A stretch of DNA of 34,463 nucleotides from an uncultured beta proteobacterium (GCA_903920695.1 CAIXNB010000225.1:1-34463), one strand, 5' to 3'; positions 7,707 through 16,496 are shown, numbered from the stretch's first letter. A program made the numbers and translations. The notes: generated by a model not told the origin, from the letters alone.

Positions 7707-8660
7707 ATCTGATGCGCGCGGTGGCCGTGGTATCTGCTTAAAGCGGATCTTGCGATCGAGTTCGATCGCGTCCTTCTTGACCTGACGCTCGGCGTCGAGC
7801 TTCTTGCCGGCCGCCAACCACTGGGCGAATTCCTCGGGCGTCTCCAGCGTGATGCGCCCGATCGCGGCGACACGAAAGTCATGGATCGCGATCTCGGCCG
7901 CCTTTTGCAGGTTGACACGGCTGCCACCCTGTAGCGCGCCGCGCTTGCGGCCAATGGCTTCGAGCAGTTCTTCATCGCTCAGGCCCGCCACCGGGTCCAG
8001 CTTGAAGCGCGCCGCCAGCAGCGCCGCGTAACGGTCTTTCAGGTAGTCCAGCAATTCAAGCGCCACCTCTTCCTCGTTGAACGCGTTGCGGCCAATGGCG
8101 CCGCTGGCGGCCAGGTTGTAGCCGCTCTTGGCCACGATGATGCGCGGCCACAGCATGCCCGGCGTGTCGTACAGGTAGAAGTCGTCAGCCAGCACGATGC
8201 GCTGCTCGGTCTTGGTGATGCCGGCCTCGTCACCAGTCTTGGCTGCACGCTTGCCATTGAGCGTGTTGATCAGCGTCGACTTGCCGACGTTGGGAATGCC
8301 GCAAATCAGCACCCGCATCGGTTTGACCATGCCGCCGCGATTCGGTGCCAGCTCGAAGCAGGCCTGCGCCAGCGCTTTGGCCGGCGCGCTCACGCTGGCG
8401 TCCAGTGCCAGCGCGCGTGTGCCGCTCTGGGCGTTGTAATGCGCGAGCCAGAGCGCCGTGCGCACGGGGTCAGCCAGGTCCTGCTTGTTGAGCACCTTGA
8501 GCGTGGGTTTGCCCGCAGTCAGTTCGGCCAGCATCGGGTTGGCGCTGGAGCCGGGCAGGCGCGCGTCGAGCAGTTCGATCACTACGTCGATGTTCTTGAT
8601 GCGCTCGACGATGGCTTTCTTCGTCAAATGCATGTGCCCAGGAAACCACTGAATCGCCAT
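7701..8660 (-). CDS. ylqF: ribosome biogenesis GTPase YlqF/RbgA
   Basis: The 319-residue circularly permuted GTPase has its motifs in the order G4-G5-G1-G2-G3. After MAIQWFPGHMHLTKKAIVERI come DVVIELLDARLPGSSANPML, G4 LNKQDLAD, then G1 GIPNVGKSTLINTLNG, and G3 YDTPGMLWP. RbgA-type GTPases act in late assembly of the 50S subunit. I chose ATG 8660 because WFPGHM is the conserved start, and 20 upstream residues in the open frame are not family-like. The C-terminal helical domain (EELLEAIGRKRGALQGG) is present. It converges with the ferredoxin gene with a 6-nt overlap. Confidence 0.95.
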   Translation of the reverse strand: MAIQWFPGHMHLTKKAIVERIKNIDVVIELLDARLPGSSANPMLAELTAGKPTLKVLNKQDLADPVRTALWLAHYNAQSGTRALALDASVSAPAKALAQACFELAPNRGGMVKPMRVLICGIPNVGKSTLINTLNGKRAAKTGDEAGITKTEQRIVLADDFYLYDTPGMLWPRIIVAKSGYNLAASGAIGRNAFNEEEVALELLDYLKDRYAALLAARFKLDPVAGLSDEELLEAIGRKRGALQGGSRVNLQKAAEIAIHDFRVAAIGRITLETPEEFAQWLAAGKKLDAERQVKKDAIELDRKIRFKQIPRPPRASDS

Positions 8661-8781
8661 GTCGTCCTTTTTGCTTGCGTCACTGCCGCGTGTCCGCTTG
8701 TCGGCACGAAGTGGCAGCATTATGGGTCAGGCCGGCAGCGAATAAACTGGACGCTTATCAACACACCGGCGCCATCCTCCC

Positions 8782-9243
8782 ATGACTCACGACGAAATCA
8801 TCCGCCTGATGAATCAGCACCGCCCCGCCTGCGTGAAAACGCTCAACGGCGAAGTGATGACTTTCTCGCCCGAGAAAAACGAATTGTCGATGCAGTTCGA
8901 ACCCGGGCTGAACTGCTGCCATACGGTCGATATCGTTCAAGGCGGCTATATCACCGCCATGCTTGACGCCGCCATGGCGCACGTGGTGCTTGGCGTCGAG
9001 AAATTCCAGGTCCAGCTCTCGTCCATCGACATCAACGTGAGCTTTTTGCGGCCGACCCGGGCCGGCAAGTACATCGCGGTCGGCAGCATCGTCAAGCTCG
9101 GCAAGAACGTCGGCTATTTGAAAGCGGAACTGTTCAACGCGAAGGGTGAGCTCACGGCCAGCGCCACCTCCTCGGCCTATCTGAGCCGCAAGACCGAGAA
9201 AAAGTCAGTCAGTGACACGCCCACGCAAGGCTTTGGTCTCTGA
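8782..9243 (+). CDS. PaaI family hotdog-fold thioesterase
   Basis: The 153-residue product has a hotdog domain. CCHTVDIVQGGYITAMLDAAMAH carries the long central helix with the family's GG and the acidic residue in LDAA, followed by INVSFLRPTRAGKYIAVG and TASATSSAYL. PaaI-like enzymes hydrolyse acyl-CoA thioesters. The substrate is unassigned. The last 39 nt (SDTPTQGFGL and flanking residues, non-conserved) overlap the 3' end of the convergent arfB gene. Confidence 0.9.
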   Translation: MTHDEIIRLMNQHRPACVKTLNGEVMTFSPEKNELSMQFEPGLNCCHTVDIVQGGYITAMLDAAMAHVVLGVEKFQVQLSSIDINVSFLRPTRAGKYIAVGSIVKLGKNVGYLKAELFNAKGELTASATSSAYLSRKTEKKSVSDTPTQGFGL

Positions 9244-9621
9244 GCGTTGAGTTTTGGATGCGCGCAGTCGCTGCTTAGAACTATAGGTCGGTTTGGTGGC
9301 ACGCCGGGTTTTGGGTGCCACGGCCACGCTGTTGACCAGCTCGTGCAAACGCAGAAAAGCGTCAAGCCGGTTCATCTCCTGGGTGCGCTGCTGTTGCGCC
9401 TTGATCACCAGCACGCCGTCTTTGGTGATGCGATTGTCGTGCAGCGCCAGCAGGCGATCCTTCACGTCTTCGGGCAGGGATGAAGCCGGGATGTCGAAAC
9501 GCAGGTGAATCGCGCTTGAGACCTTGTTGACGTTCTGCCCGCCCGCGCCCTGAGCACGAATGGCCGTCAGCTCAACCTCCTCCTCGTTGATCTGCAGCGG
9601 CGGCGTGATGGGTTCAGCCAT
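9205..9621 (-). CDS. arfB: alternative ribosome rescue factor ArfB (peptidyl-tRNA hydrolase)
   Basis: ArfB hydrolyses peptidyl-tRNA on stalled ribosomes. The GGQ motif is in TAIRAQGAGGQNVNKVSSA near residues 26-31 (from ATG 9621), followed by IHLRFDIPASSLPEDVK. A basic C-terminal tail (KTRRATKPTYSSKQRLRASK) is the helix that enters the empty mRNA channel, so the protein is complete at 138 residues. An ATG at 9636 adds five residues but falls inside the palindromic repeat, so 9621 is preferred. The tail-coding region overlaps the PaaI gene on the opposite strand. Confidence 0.95.
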   Translation of the reverse strand: MAEPITPPLQINEEEVELTAIRAQGAGGQNVNKVSSAIHLRFDIPASSLPEDVKDRLLALHDNRITKDGVLVIKAQQQRTQEMNRLDAFLRLHELVNSVAVAPKTRRATKPTYSSKQRLRASKTQRSETKALRGRVTD

Positions 9622-9630
9622 GTCACTACC

Positions 9631-9701
9631 TGTCATGCCGGACTCGATCCGGCATCCAGTGGTTTGCGCAAAGTGGATTGCGGATCAGGTCCACAATGAC
9701 A
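9631..9701. repeat. composite palindromic repeat, copy A
   Basis: The left arm is ATGCCGGA-CTCGA-TCCGGCAT, a perfect 8-bp stem framed by TGTC and CCA. The right arm starts TGGATTGCGGATCAGGTCC and ends AATGACA, a diverged second hairpin. The outer ends TGTCAT and ATGACA are complementary, as are the inner CATCCA and TGGATT edges. Related copies are at 13242-13382 and, inverted, at 26532-26625. It occupies the spacer between arfB and trhP. Confidence 0.85.
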
Positions 9702-9709
9702 ATATCCGG

Positions 9710-11044
9710 TCATGCTGGGTGCAGCGCTCCATCATTGGGCACCGTCAGGTAGCGCGCGACAAAGGCTCCCACGGAACTGGCCGGCAGCGGCAGCCAAACC
9801 GTGTGGCCGCTGCCTGGCGCGACCGTCATGGGCTGGGCTTCAGTGTTTTCCATCTGGGTCAACTGCACATCGCTGTTGCCAGCGGGCTGGATGATTTCCA
9901 GCCAGTCGCCCACGGCAAAGCGGTTCTTGACGGTAACCTCGGCCAGGCCGCGCACCGCGTCGAACGACACGACGTCGCCGACGTACAGGCTGCGCCCGGA
10001 TTCGGAATAGCCGCGCAGGTAGTTCTGCGTTTCCTGCGGCGTGTGGCGTTGGAAAAAGCCCGAGGTGTAGCCGCGATTGGCCAGGCCTTCGAGCTGCCCG
10101 AGCAGCGCCGGGTCGAGTTCGCGCCCGGCGACAGCATCGGCGATGGCGCGGGCATAGCTCTGCACCGTGCGCGCCACATAGTAAGGGCTCTTGGTGCGGC
10201 CCTCGATCTTGAGCGAATCAACGCCGATCTCGACCAAGCGCTGCACATGTTCGATGGCGCGCAGGTCTTTCGAATTCATGACATAGGTACCATGCTCGTC
10301 TTCCTCAATCGGCATGTAGCTGCCGGGGCGCTGACCCTCTTCGATCACATAGACCTCGGCGCGTTCGCGCTCGGCTGCGGCCTGCGGCGCCAGGATGTCG
10401 CCCGACGCATCGACAACGCCAGCCTGGGTCTTGTAGTCCCAGCGGCAGGAATTGGTGCAACTACCCTGGTTCGCGTCGCGGTGGTTGAAGTAGCCCGACA
10501 GCAGGCAGCGCCCGGAATAGGCGATGCACAGCGCGCCGTGCACAAAGACTTCAAGTTCGGTGTCCGGACACTCCTGACGGATCTGCGCCACCTGATCCAG
10601 CGAAAGCTCGCGCGACAGGATGACGCGTGCCACTCCGACACTCTTCCAGAAGCGCACGGCCGCCGAATTGACGGTATTGGCCTGCACCGAAAGGTGGACC
10701 TCCATCTCGGGCCATGTCTCGCGCACCATCATGATGAGGCCGGGATCGGACATGATGAGCGCGTCGGGCTTCAATGCGATGACCGGCGCCATGTTCTGCA
10801 CGTAGCTCTTGATCTTGTTGTCGTGCGGGAAGATGTTGGAGACCAGGTAGAACTTGTGGCCCAACTGGTGTGCCAGCTCGATGCCCTGGCCCAGCACGTC
10901 CAGCGTGCCGAAGTCGTTGTTGCGCACGCGCAGCGAATAGCGCGGCTGGCCGGCATAGATGGCGGTCGCGCCAAAGGCAAACGCCGTCTCCAGCATCTTC
11001 AGCGAGCCGGCCGGCGCCAGCAGTTCAGGGGTTTTCAAAATCAT
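9710..11044 (-). CDS. trhP: tRNA 5-hydroxyuridine modification protein TrhP (peptidase U32 family)
   Basis: The 444-residue protein starts MILKTPELLAPAGSLKMLE, the conserved TIM-barrel entry of U32 proteins. It has HLSVQANTVNSAAVRFWK and then the cysteine signature GALCIAYSGRCLLSGYFNHR with QGSCTNSCRWDY (C-x6-C-x15-C-x3-C), which binds an Fe-S cluster in this family. The YegQ/TrhP branch functions in hydroxylating uridine-34 of tRNAs with prephenate as source. The length matches that branch rather than the short UbiU/UbiV forms. ATG 11044 starts the conserved domain, and the upstream frame overlaps the divergent DMT gene. A link to aroC (prephenate pathway) two genes away is suggestive only. 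Confidence 0.9.
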   Translation of the reverse strand: MILKTPELLAPAGSLKMLETAFAFGATAIYAGQPRYSLRVRNNDFGTLDVLGQGIELAHQLGHKFYLVSNIFPHDNKIKSYVQNMAPVIALKPDALIMSDPGLIMMVRETWPEMEVHLSVQANTVNSAAVRFWKSVGVARVILSRELSLDQVAQIRQECPDTELEVFVHGALCIAYSGRCLLSGYFNHRDANQGSCTNSCRWDYKTQAGVVDASGDILAPQAAAERERAEVYVIEEGQRPGSYMPIEEDEHGTYVMNSKDLRAIEHVQRLVEIGVDSLKIEGRTKSPYYVARTVQSYARAIADAVAGRELDPALLGQLEGLANRGYTSGFFQRHTPQETQNYLRGYSESGRSLYVGDVVSFDAVRGLAEVTVKNRFAVGDWLEIIQPAGNSDVQLTQMENTEAQPMTVAPGSGHTVWLPLPASSVGAFVARYLTVPNDGALHPA

Positions 11045-11114
11045 GGCGGGATTATCGATGCTGTCCGCTTCCGGACAAGCCGCAGGGTCTTGGCTACAGC
11101 ACAATACCTGCTCT

Positions 11115-12008
11115 GTGAAAACCAAATACGTCATCCAACTGATCGCGCTATCGGCCCTGTGGGGCGCGTCCTTCATGCTGATCCGCATTGCCAGCCCGCT
11201 GCTCGGGCCCAATGTGCTGGCGGCCCTGCGCATCGGTGTTGCCACCCTGACGCTCGCCGTCCTGATGCGCGCCATGCAGCACCGCTGGCCAATCAAGCAT
11301 TGGCGCGAACTGGCCCTGCTCGGCGCGCTTTCGGTCGCCTTCCCGTTCCTTCTGTTCGCCTGGGCGGCGCTGCAACTGCCAGCCGGCTACAGCGCATTGC
11401 TCAACACCACGGCAGTTGTGTTTGGCATCTTCACCGCCGCCTGGCTCAAGGAAGACACGCTAACCTTACGCAAGCTGATCGGCTGCGTCTGCGGCTTCAC
11501 CGGCGTGGCGCTGATCGTCGGACTCGGGCCCGTCAAGCCCTCGCTGCAGGTCGTCCTCGCCGCCCTGGCCTGCGTTGCCGCATCGGCCTGCTATGGCATT
11601 TCAACGCCGCTGATGAAGCGCGCCATCGGCCGCATGCAACCGCTGGAAATCGCAGCTGGCATTCATGGCGTCTCCTTGTTGATGCTGTTGCCCGGCGCCG
11701 TCTGGAGCTGGCCGCAGGCGCAGTTCACGCCCGGCGCGCTGGCCGCACTGGCTGTCATGGGCGTAGTGACGTCGGGGCTGGCCTACTGGTTGCACCTGCG
11801 CATCCTGGCCCATGTGTCGCCGGTGGCGGCGATGAGCCCGACCTTCTTGGTCCCGGTCTTTGGGGTGACCTGGGGTCATCTTTTCCTCGGAGAAAAACTC
11901 AGCAGCGGTATTTATGCCGGCGGCGCACTGGTGTTGGTCGCCAGCGCCCTGGTGACCGGCTTCAACCCCTGGCGCCAAGCGCTGGACGTGGTTGATGCCG
12001 AGCTTTGA
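11115..12008 (+). CDS. EamA/DMT family transporter
   Basis: The 297-residue inner-membrane protein has two repeated EamA halves. The first begins YVIQLIALSALWGASFMLIR and the second LACVAASACYGISTPLMKR, each with several hydrophobic helices. The family's end-of-half motif FLGEKLSSGIYAGGALVL is present. Members export amino acids, nucleosides or drugs, and the substrate is not readable. GTG 11115 begins directly at the first helix, preceded by an AATACC -10-like stretch rather than a Shine-Dalgarno site. It converges with aroC across 65 nt without a clear terminator. Confidence 0.9.
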   Translation: MKTKYVIQLIALSALWGASFMLIRIASPLLGPNVLAALRIGVATLTLAVLMRAMQHRWPIKHWRELALLGALSVAFPFLLFAWAALQLPAGYSALLNTTAVVFGIFTAAWLKEDTLTLRKLIGCVCGFTGVALIVGLGPVKPSLQVVLAALACVAASACYGISTPLMKRAIGRMQPLEIAAGIHGVSLLMLLPGAVWSWPQAQFTPGALAALAVMGVVTSGLAYWLHLRILAHVSPVAAMSPTFLVPVFGVTWGHLFLGEKLSSGIYAGGALVLVASALVTGFNPWRQALDVVDAEL

Positions 12009-12073
12009 AGTGCCTACCCGGTATTGCGCTGCGCTCCATGCGGGCTACGCGCCCACACACCTCGCAAAGCAAA

Positions 12074-13171
12074 TCAACCAGCCGAGGCCTTGATCGGCTT
12101 CAGACCACTCACCACATCACCACACTGCGCGCGGTGGTTGAGCGCGTGCTCCATGACGACGAGTGCCAGCATGGCTTCGGCAATCGGTGTGGCGCGAATG
12201 CCGACACAGGGGTCGTGCCGACCCTTGGTGCTGACCTCGGTTGGCTGACCCGCGGTATCAATCGAGGCGCGCGGCGTGAGGATCGAACTCGTGGGCTTGA
12301 CCACCAAGGACACTTCAAGATCCTGCCCGCTACTGATGCCGCCGAGCACGCCACCCGCGTTGTTCGCCTGAAAACCCTGCGGCGAGAGTGAATCGCCGTG
12401 CGTGCTGCCGCGCTGCGCGACACTGGCAAAACCGGCGCCAATCTCGACGCCCTTAACGGCATTGATACCCATCATGGCGTAGGCAATATCCGCATCGAGC
12501 TTGTCGAACAGCGGCTCGCCGAGGCCGACCGGAACATTCGTCGCGCAGACGCGGATGCGCGCGCCACAGGAGTCGCCGCCCTTGCGCAGCGCTTCCAGAT
12601 AATTCTCCAACGCCGAGACGTCCGCCAGCGGGGCGAAGAAGGGATTGGTCGGCACGTGGTCCCAGGATTCAAAGGCAATAGGCAGTTCGCCCATCTGCGC
12701 CATGCAGCCGCGAAACTGCGTGCCGTAGCGCTCGAACAGCCACTTCTTGGCCACGGCTCCGGCGGCGACCATGGGTGCCGTCAAGCGTGCGCTGGAGCGG
12801 CCACCGCCGCGCGGGTCACGAATGCCGTATTTCTGGAAATAGCTGTAGTCGGCGTGACCGGGACGAAACGTGTCAAGGATATTGCCGTAGTCCTTGCTGC
12901 GCTGATCGGTGTTTTTGATCATCAGGCAGATCGGCGTGCCGGTGGTCTTGCCCTCGTAAACGCCGCTGAGGATTTCCACCGTGTCAGGCTCGTTGCGCTG
13001 GGTCACAAATTTGGAAGTACCCGGGCGCCGGCGGTCCAGATCGCCCTGAATGTCGGCTTCACTGAGCAACATTCCCGGCGGGCAGCCGTCGATCACGCAG
13101 CCGATGGCCGGGCCGTGGGATTCACCGAAATTGGTGACTGCGAAAAGGTGTCCAAAGGTGTTGCCGCTCAT
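12074..13171 (-). CDS. aroC: chorismate synthase
   Basis: The 365-residue enzyme makes chorismate from EPSP using reduced FMN, the last shikimate-pathway step. Diagnostic segments include [18 protein letters not shown] at the N-terminus, [25 protein letters not shown] (split here: [18 protein letters not shown]), and [21 protein letters not shown] near the C-terminus. The length is normal. The tail LKPIKASAG is short and ordinary. It lies divergent from metY, separated by the palindromic repeat region. Confidence 0.98.
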   Translation of the reverse strand: MSGNTFGHLFAVTNFGESHGPAIGCVIDGCPPGMLLSEADIQGDLDRRRPGTSKFVTQRNEPDTVEILSGVYEGKTTGTPICLMIKNTDQRSKDYGNILDTFRPGHADYSYFQKYGIRDPRGGGRSSARLTAPMVAAGAVAKKWLFERYGTQFRGCMAQMGELPIAFESWDHVPTNPFFAPLADVSALENYLEALRKGGDSCGARIRVCATNVPVGLGEPLFDKLDADIAYAMMGINAVKGVEIGAGFASVAQRGSTHGDSLSPQGFQANNAGGVLGGISSGQDLEVSLVVKPTSSILTPRASIDTAGQPTEVSTKGRHDPCVGIRATPIAEAMLALVVMEHALNHRAQCGDVVSGLKPIKASAG

Positions 13172-13241
13172 GCGGCGGATTATCCCAGAGGATTCGTTTG
13201 CGGCACCTTCGGCGGTCCGTTGCGACCGACGCGGCCCCGGT

Positions 13242-13382
13242 TGTCATGCCGGACTCACGCTGTCATGCCGGACTCGATCCGGCATCCATGCCTTATGACA
13301 GCGCCAAGCGCAACATGGATTGCGGGTCAGGCCCGCAATGACAAGACAAGGGGATCACCGTCGGGTCAGGCCCGCAATGACA
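13242..13382. repeat. composite palindromic repeat, copy B (with partial duplications)
   Basis: The complete unit is 13261-13343. It has hairpin ATGCCGGA-CTCGA-TCCGGCAT (13265-13285), a spacer, then hairpin ATTGCGGG-TCAGG-CCCGCAAT (13319-13339) ending in GACA. A partial left arm (TGTCATGCCGGACTC) is duplicated at 13242-13256, and a partial right arm (CGGGTCAGGCCCGCAATGAC) is duplicated at 13362-13381. The element fills most of the aroC-metY divergent spacer, so it sits next to both promoters. Confidence 0.88.
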
Positions 13383-13397
13383 CCTCGGATATGACCG

Positions 13398-13428
13398 GAT
13401 AATGGGAGCCTGTCACAAAACAAAGGAG
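13398..13428 (+). promoter_or_regulatory. putative -10 and ribosome site of metY
   Basis: GATAAT at 13398-13403 is a good -10 match, with only CAATGA at the -35 distance, which falls inside the repeat. AAGGAG at 13423-13428 is a strong Shine-Dalgarno sequence 4 nt before ATG 13433, and it fixes the start. Confidence 0.45.
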
Positions 13429-13432
13429 CACC

Positions 13433-14734
13433 ATGCCCGGCTACTCGGACCCCGGCTTTGACACCCTTTCGCTGCACGCCGGCAGCGCACCCGACCCCGC
13501 CACCGGCGCGCGCGCCGTGCCGATCCACCTGACGACGTCCTTCGTCTTCGAATCGAGCGAGCACGCCGCCGCACTGTTCAACCTGGAGCGCGCCGGCCAC
13601 GTCTACTCGCGCATCAGCAATCCGACCAACGCGGTGCTGGAGCAGCGCATCTCGGCGCTCGAAGGCGGCATCGGCGCGATCACGACCGCCAGCGGCCAGG
13701 CCGCGCTGCACCTCGCCATTGCCACGCTGATGGGCGCGGGCTCGCACATCGTGGCTTCCACCGCGCTCTACGGCGGCTCACAGAACCTGCTGCACTACAC
13801 GTTGCGCCGCTTTGGTATCGAGACGACGTTTGTGAAGCCCGGCGACATCGACGGTTGGCGTGCTGCCGTGCGGCCCAACACGAAGTTATTCTTCGGCGAG
13901 ACCGTCGGCAACCCCGGACTGGATGTGCTCGACATTGCCACCGTCTCGGGCATCGCGCATGAAGCCGGCGTGCCGCTGCTGGTGGACTCGACGCTGACCT
14001 CGCCCTGGCTGATAAAGCCCTTCGAACACGGTGCCGATTTGGTCTATCACTCGGCCACCAAGTTCCTCAGCGGCCACGGCACGGTGATTGGCGGCATCGT
14101 CGTTGACAGCGGCGCCTTCGATTGGGAGAAATCGGGCAAATTCCCCGAACTGACCAGCCCCTACGAGGGCTTTCACAACATGGTGTTCAGCGAGGAGTCA
14201 ACCGTCGGCGCCTTTCTGCTGCGCGCGCGGCGCGAAGGCCTGCGCGACTTCGGCGCCTGCATGAGTCCGCATTCGGCGTGGCTGATTCTGCAGGGCGTCG
14301 AGACACTTTCGCTGCGCATGGAGCGCCACATGAGCAACACGCGCAAGGTGGTTGAATTTCTCGCCGCCAACGCCTTCGTGTCGCGCGTCGGCCACCCGAT
14401 GCTGGAGAGCCATCCAAGCCATGCGCTCGCGGCCAAATTACTGCCGCGCGGTGCCGGCTCCGTCTTCAGCTTTGACTTGAAGGGCAGCCGCGAACAGGGC
14501 AAGAAATTTGTCGAAAGCCTGAAAGTCTTCAGCCACCTGGCAAACGTGGGCGACTGCCGCAGCCTGGTCATCCACCCGGCCAGCACAACGCACTTCCGCA
14601 TGAGCGACGTGGCACTGGCGGCCGGCGGCATCACGCAGGGAACAATCCGCCTCTCAATCGGCCTGGAAGACCCGGACGACTTGATCGACGACCTGAAACG
14701 CGCCTTGAAGATCGCAGAAAAGGCAGGTGCATGA
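13433..14734 (+). CDS. metY: O-acetylhomoserine aminocarboxypropyltransferase (sulfhydrylase)
   Basis: This PLP enzyme converts O-acetylhomoserine and sulfide to homocysteine. It has 433 residues, the typical length for the MetY branch and longer than MetB/MetC. It opens GFDTLSLHAGSAPDPATGAR and has VYSRISNPTNAVLEQRI, ASGQAALHLAI, STALYGGSQNLL, and the PLP lysine K210 in YHSATKFLSGHGT. The C-terminus TQGTIRLSIGLEDPDDLIDDL is canonical. The strong AAGGAG site supports this start. Its stop overlaps the next start (ATGA at 14731-14734). Confidence 0.96.
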   Translation: MPGYSDPGFDTLSLHAGSAPDPATGARAVPIHLTTSFVFESSEHAAALFNLERAGHVYSRISNPTNAVLEQRISALEGGIGAITTASGQAALHLAIATLMGAGSHIVASTALYGGSQNLLHYTLRRFGIETTFVKPGDIDGWRAAVRPNTKLFFGETVGNPGLDVLDIATVSGIAHEAGVPLLVDSTLTSPWLIKPFEHGADLVYHSATKFLSGHGTVIGGIVVDSGAFDWEKSGKFPELTSPYEGFHNMVFSEESTVGAFLLRARREGLRDFGACMSPHSAWLILQGVETLSLRMERHMSNTRKVVEFLAANAFVSRVGHPMLESHPSHALAAKLLPRGAGSVFSFDLKGSREQGKKFVESLKVFSHLANVGDCRSLVIHPASTTHFRMSDVALAAGGITQGTIRLSIGLEDPDDLIDDLKRALKIAEKAGA

Positions 14735-15540
14735 TGAAAATTGACGTCAATGGACACAGCACCTACTGCTACACCGGCGGCAAGCCGTTCGACGCGGCCA
14801 AGCCGACCGTCATCTTCATCCACGGCGTGCTCAACGACCACAGCGTCTGGATCCTGCAGACGCGCTTTCTCGCGCACCATGGCTGGAACGTGCTGGCGAT
14901 CGACCTGCCGGGCCACTGCCGCAGCGCTGGCACAGCGCCGGCCAGCGTCGAGGACGCGGCCGACTTCATCATCGCGTTGATGGACGCGACTCATCTGAAG
15001 CAGGCCGCATTGGTCGGCCACAGCTTTGGCTCACTGATCGCACTGGAGACGGCAGCGCGCGCGCCGCAGCGCGTCAGCCACCTGATCCTGGTCGGTTGTG
15101 CCTACCCGATGAAAGTGTCACCCGTGCTGCTGGAAAACTCGGTGACCAAGCCCATGATGGCGATCGATCTGGTCAACACCTTCTCACACTCGACGCTGGC
15201 GCCGCCGCCATCCACTCTGGGACCGGGCACCTGGCTCTACGGCGGCTCACGCGCGCTGATGAAGCGCGTGCTGGCGAGCAACCCGACGATGAACGTGTTT
15301 CACATCGGCTTCAAGGCCTGCAACGACTACCGCAATGGTGAAGCCGCCATGGCGCAGGTCACCGCGCCCACGCTGTTCCTGCTCGGACGGCAGGATCAGA
15401 TGACACCGCTCAAGGCCGCGCAAAGTCTGATCGACAAGACGGCGCACGCCAAGGTCGTGCAACTCGACGTCGGCCACGCGCTGATGACCGAAGACCCTGA
15501 TGGCGTGCTGTTTGCCATCCGTGATTTCCTGCAAACCTGA
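14731..15540 (+). CDS. alpha/beta hydrolase
   Basis: The 269-residue hydrolase has the oxyanion motif VIFIHGVLNDHSVW, the nucleophile elbow GHSFGS with Ser98, the acid in LLGRQDQMTPLKAA and the histidine in QLDVGHALMTEDPD. No signal peptide is present. Two adjacent ATGs (14731 and 14734) could start it, and the first gives the ATGA overlap with metY. The tight coupling to metY invites the idea of a homoserine acyl-ester related role, but it lacks the size and motifs of MetX. Substrate unknown. Confidence 0.9.
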   Translation: MMKIDVNGHSTYCYTGGKPFDAAKPTVIFIHGVLNDHSVWILQTRFLAHHGWNVLAIDLPGHCRSAGTAPASVEDAADFIIALMDATHLKQAALVGHSFGSLIALETAARAPQRVSHLILVGCAYPMKVSPVLLENSVTKPMMAIDLVNTFSHSTLAPPPSTLGPGTWLYGGSRALMKRVLASNPTMNVFHIGFKACNDYRNGEAAMAQVTAPTLFLLGRQDQMTPLKAAQSLIDKTAHAKVVQLDVGHALMTEDPDGVLFAIRDFLQT

Positions 15541-15553
15541 AACCCACGCCAAC

Positions 15554-16495
15554 ATGCCCATGAACAAACTCGATGCCAGCGCCACAGGCGTGTACCTGAT
15601 CACCGTAACCCCGTTCTGCGAGGACGGCGCGCTCGATCTGGCCAGCACGGATCGCATGGTCGATTTCTACCTCAGCTGCGGCGTCACCGGCCTGACGATT
15701 CTGGGCATCATGGGCGAGGCGACCAAGCTCACCGCCGAGGAGTCGCGCGTCTTCGTCAAGCAGGTACTGGCACGCGTGGCGGGGCGCGTGCCGGTGGTGG
15801 TGGGCGCGTCGGCCAGCGGGTTTGCGCCCATGCGCGAACTCACGCAAAGTGTGATGGACCTCGGCGCCGCCGGCGTCATGGTGGCGCCAGCACCGACCGT
15901 GCGCAGCGACGAGCAGATCGTGAGTTATTTCGACATGGTGAGCGAAACGCTTGGGGCCAACGTGCCCTGGGTGCTGCAGGACCACCCGGTTTCCACCGGC
16001 GTGCAGATGGCCACTGGCGTGATCTTGCGCATCATCAGGAATGCGGCAAACTGCGTGATGCTCAAGCACGAGGACTGTCCCGGGCTGGCCAAGCTCTCCG
16101 CCATCCGCGCCGCCAGCGAGCGTGGCAAGCTGCGGCGCGTCTCCATACTGACTGGCAACGGCGGTGGCTTGTTCCTGCCGGAAGAACTCACGCGTGGCGC
16201 TGACGGCGCCATGACCGGCTTTGCCTACCCGGAGATGATGGTCGAAGTCTGCCGCGCCTTTGCCGCCGGCGAGCGGAACCGCGCGCATGACGTGTTCGAT
16301 GCCTACCTGCCATTGGCGCGCTACGAGCAACAGGCCGGCATCGGCCTGGCGGTGCGCAAGCACATCCTGGCTGAGCGCGGCGTCATCGCCAGCGCTGCCA
16401 TCCGCAAACCCGGCCCCAAGTTATCGACAGCCGACATTGCAGACATCGCCCTGCTGACCAGGCGCCAAGAGCGGCGACTGGGCGAACTCGGCTGA
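15554..16495 (+). CDS. dihydrodipicolinate synthase-family (DapA-like) aldolase/lyase
   Basis: The 313-residue TIM-barrel protein begins ATGVYLITVTPFCEDGALDL and keeps the Schiff-base lysine K171 in NCVMLKHEDCPGLAKL. True DapA enzymes carry a Thr-Thr pair (GTTGE) and a Tyr in a YNxPxRT motif. Here these read LGIMGEATKLT and VLQDHPVSTG, so both signatures are absent. It is therefore probably not lysine-pathway DapA but a related pyruvate-dependent lyase on another substrate. ATG 15554 is preferred, and ATG 15560 is an alternative. It follows the hydrolase after 13 nt on the same strand. Its stop is one base from the stop of the convergent yihY-type gene. Confidence 0.88.
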   Translation: MPMNKLDASATGVYLITVTPFCEDGALDLASTDRMVDFYLSCGVTGLTILGIMGEATKLTAEESRVFVKQVLARVAGRVPVVVGASASGFAPMRELTQSVMDLGAAGVMVAPAPTVRSDEQIVSYFDMVSETLGANVPWVLQDHPVSTGVQMATGVILRIIRNAANCVMLKHEDCPGLAKLSAIRAASERGKLRRVSILTGNGGGLFLPEELTRGADGAMTGFAYPEMMVEVCRAFAAGERNRAHDVFDAYLPLARYEQQAGIGLAVRKHILAERGVIASAAIRKPGPKLSTADIADIALLTRRQERRLGELG

Positions 16496-16496
16496 A

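Noticed and set aside
9560..11995. 811-codon plus-strand open frame opposite trhP and across the DMT gene
   Set aside because: It is antisense to the well-supported TrhP gene and shows no family-like segments. Long antisense frames are expected in DNA this rich in GC.
13242..13382. CRISPR-like array
   Set aside because: The repeated units are imperfect palindromic arms of two kinds with no regular spacers.
12398..13402. 334-codon plus-strand frame opposite aroC
   Set aside because: It runs through the repeat and mirrors aroC codons. Chorismate synthase on the minus strand has full-length matches to the family.
15554..16495. Calling the DapA-fold gene dapA
   Set aside because: Key DapA residues are absent, so the lysine-pathway name would be misleading.
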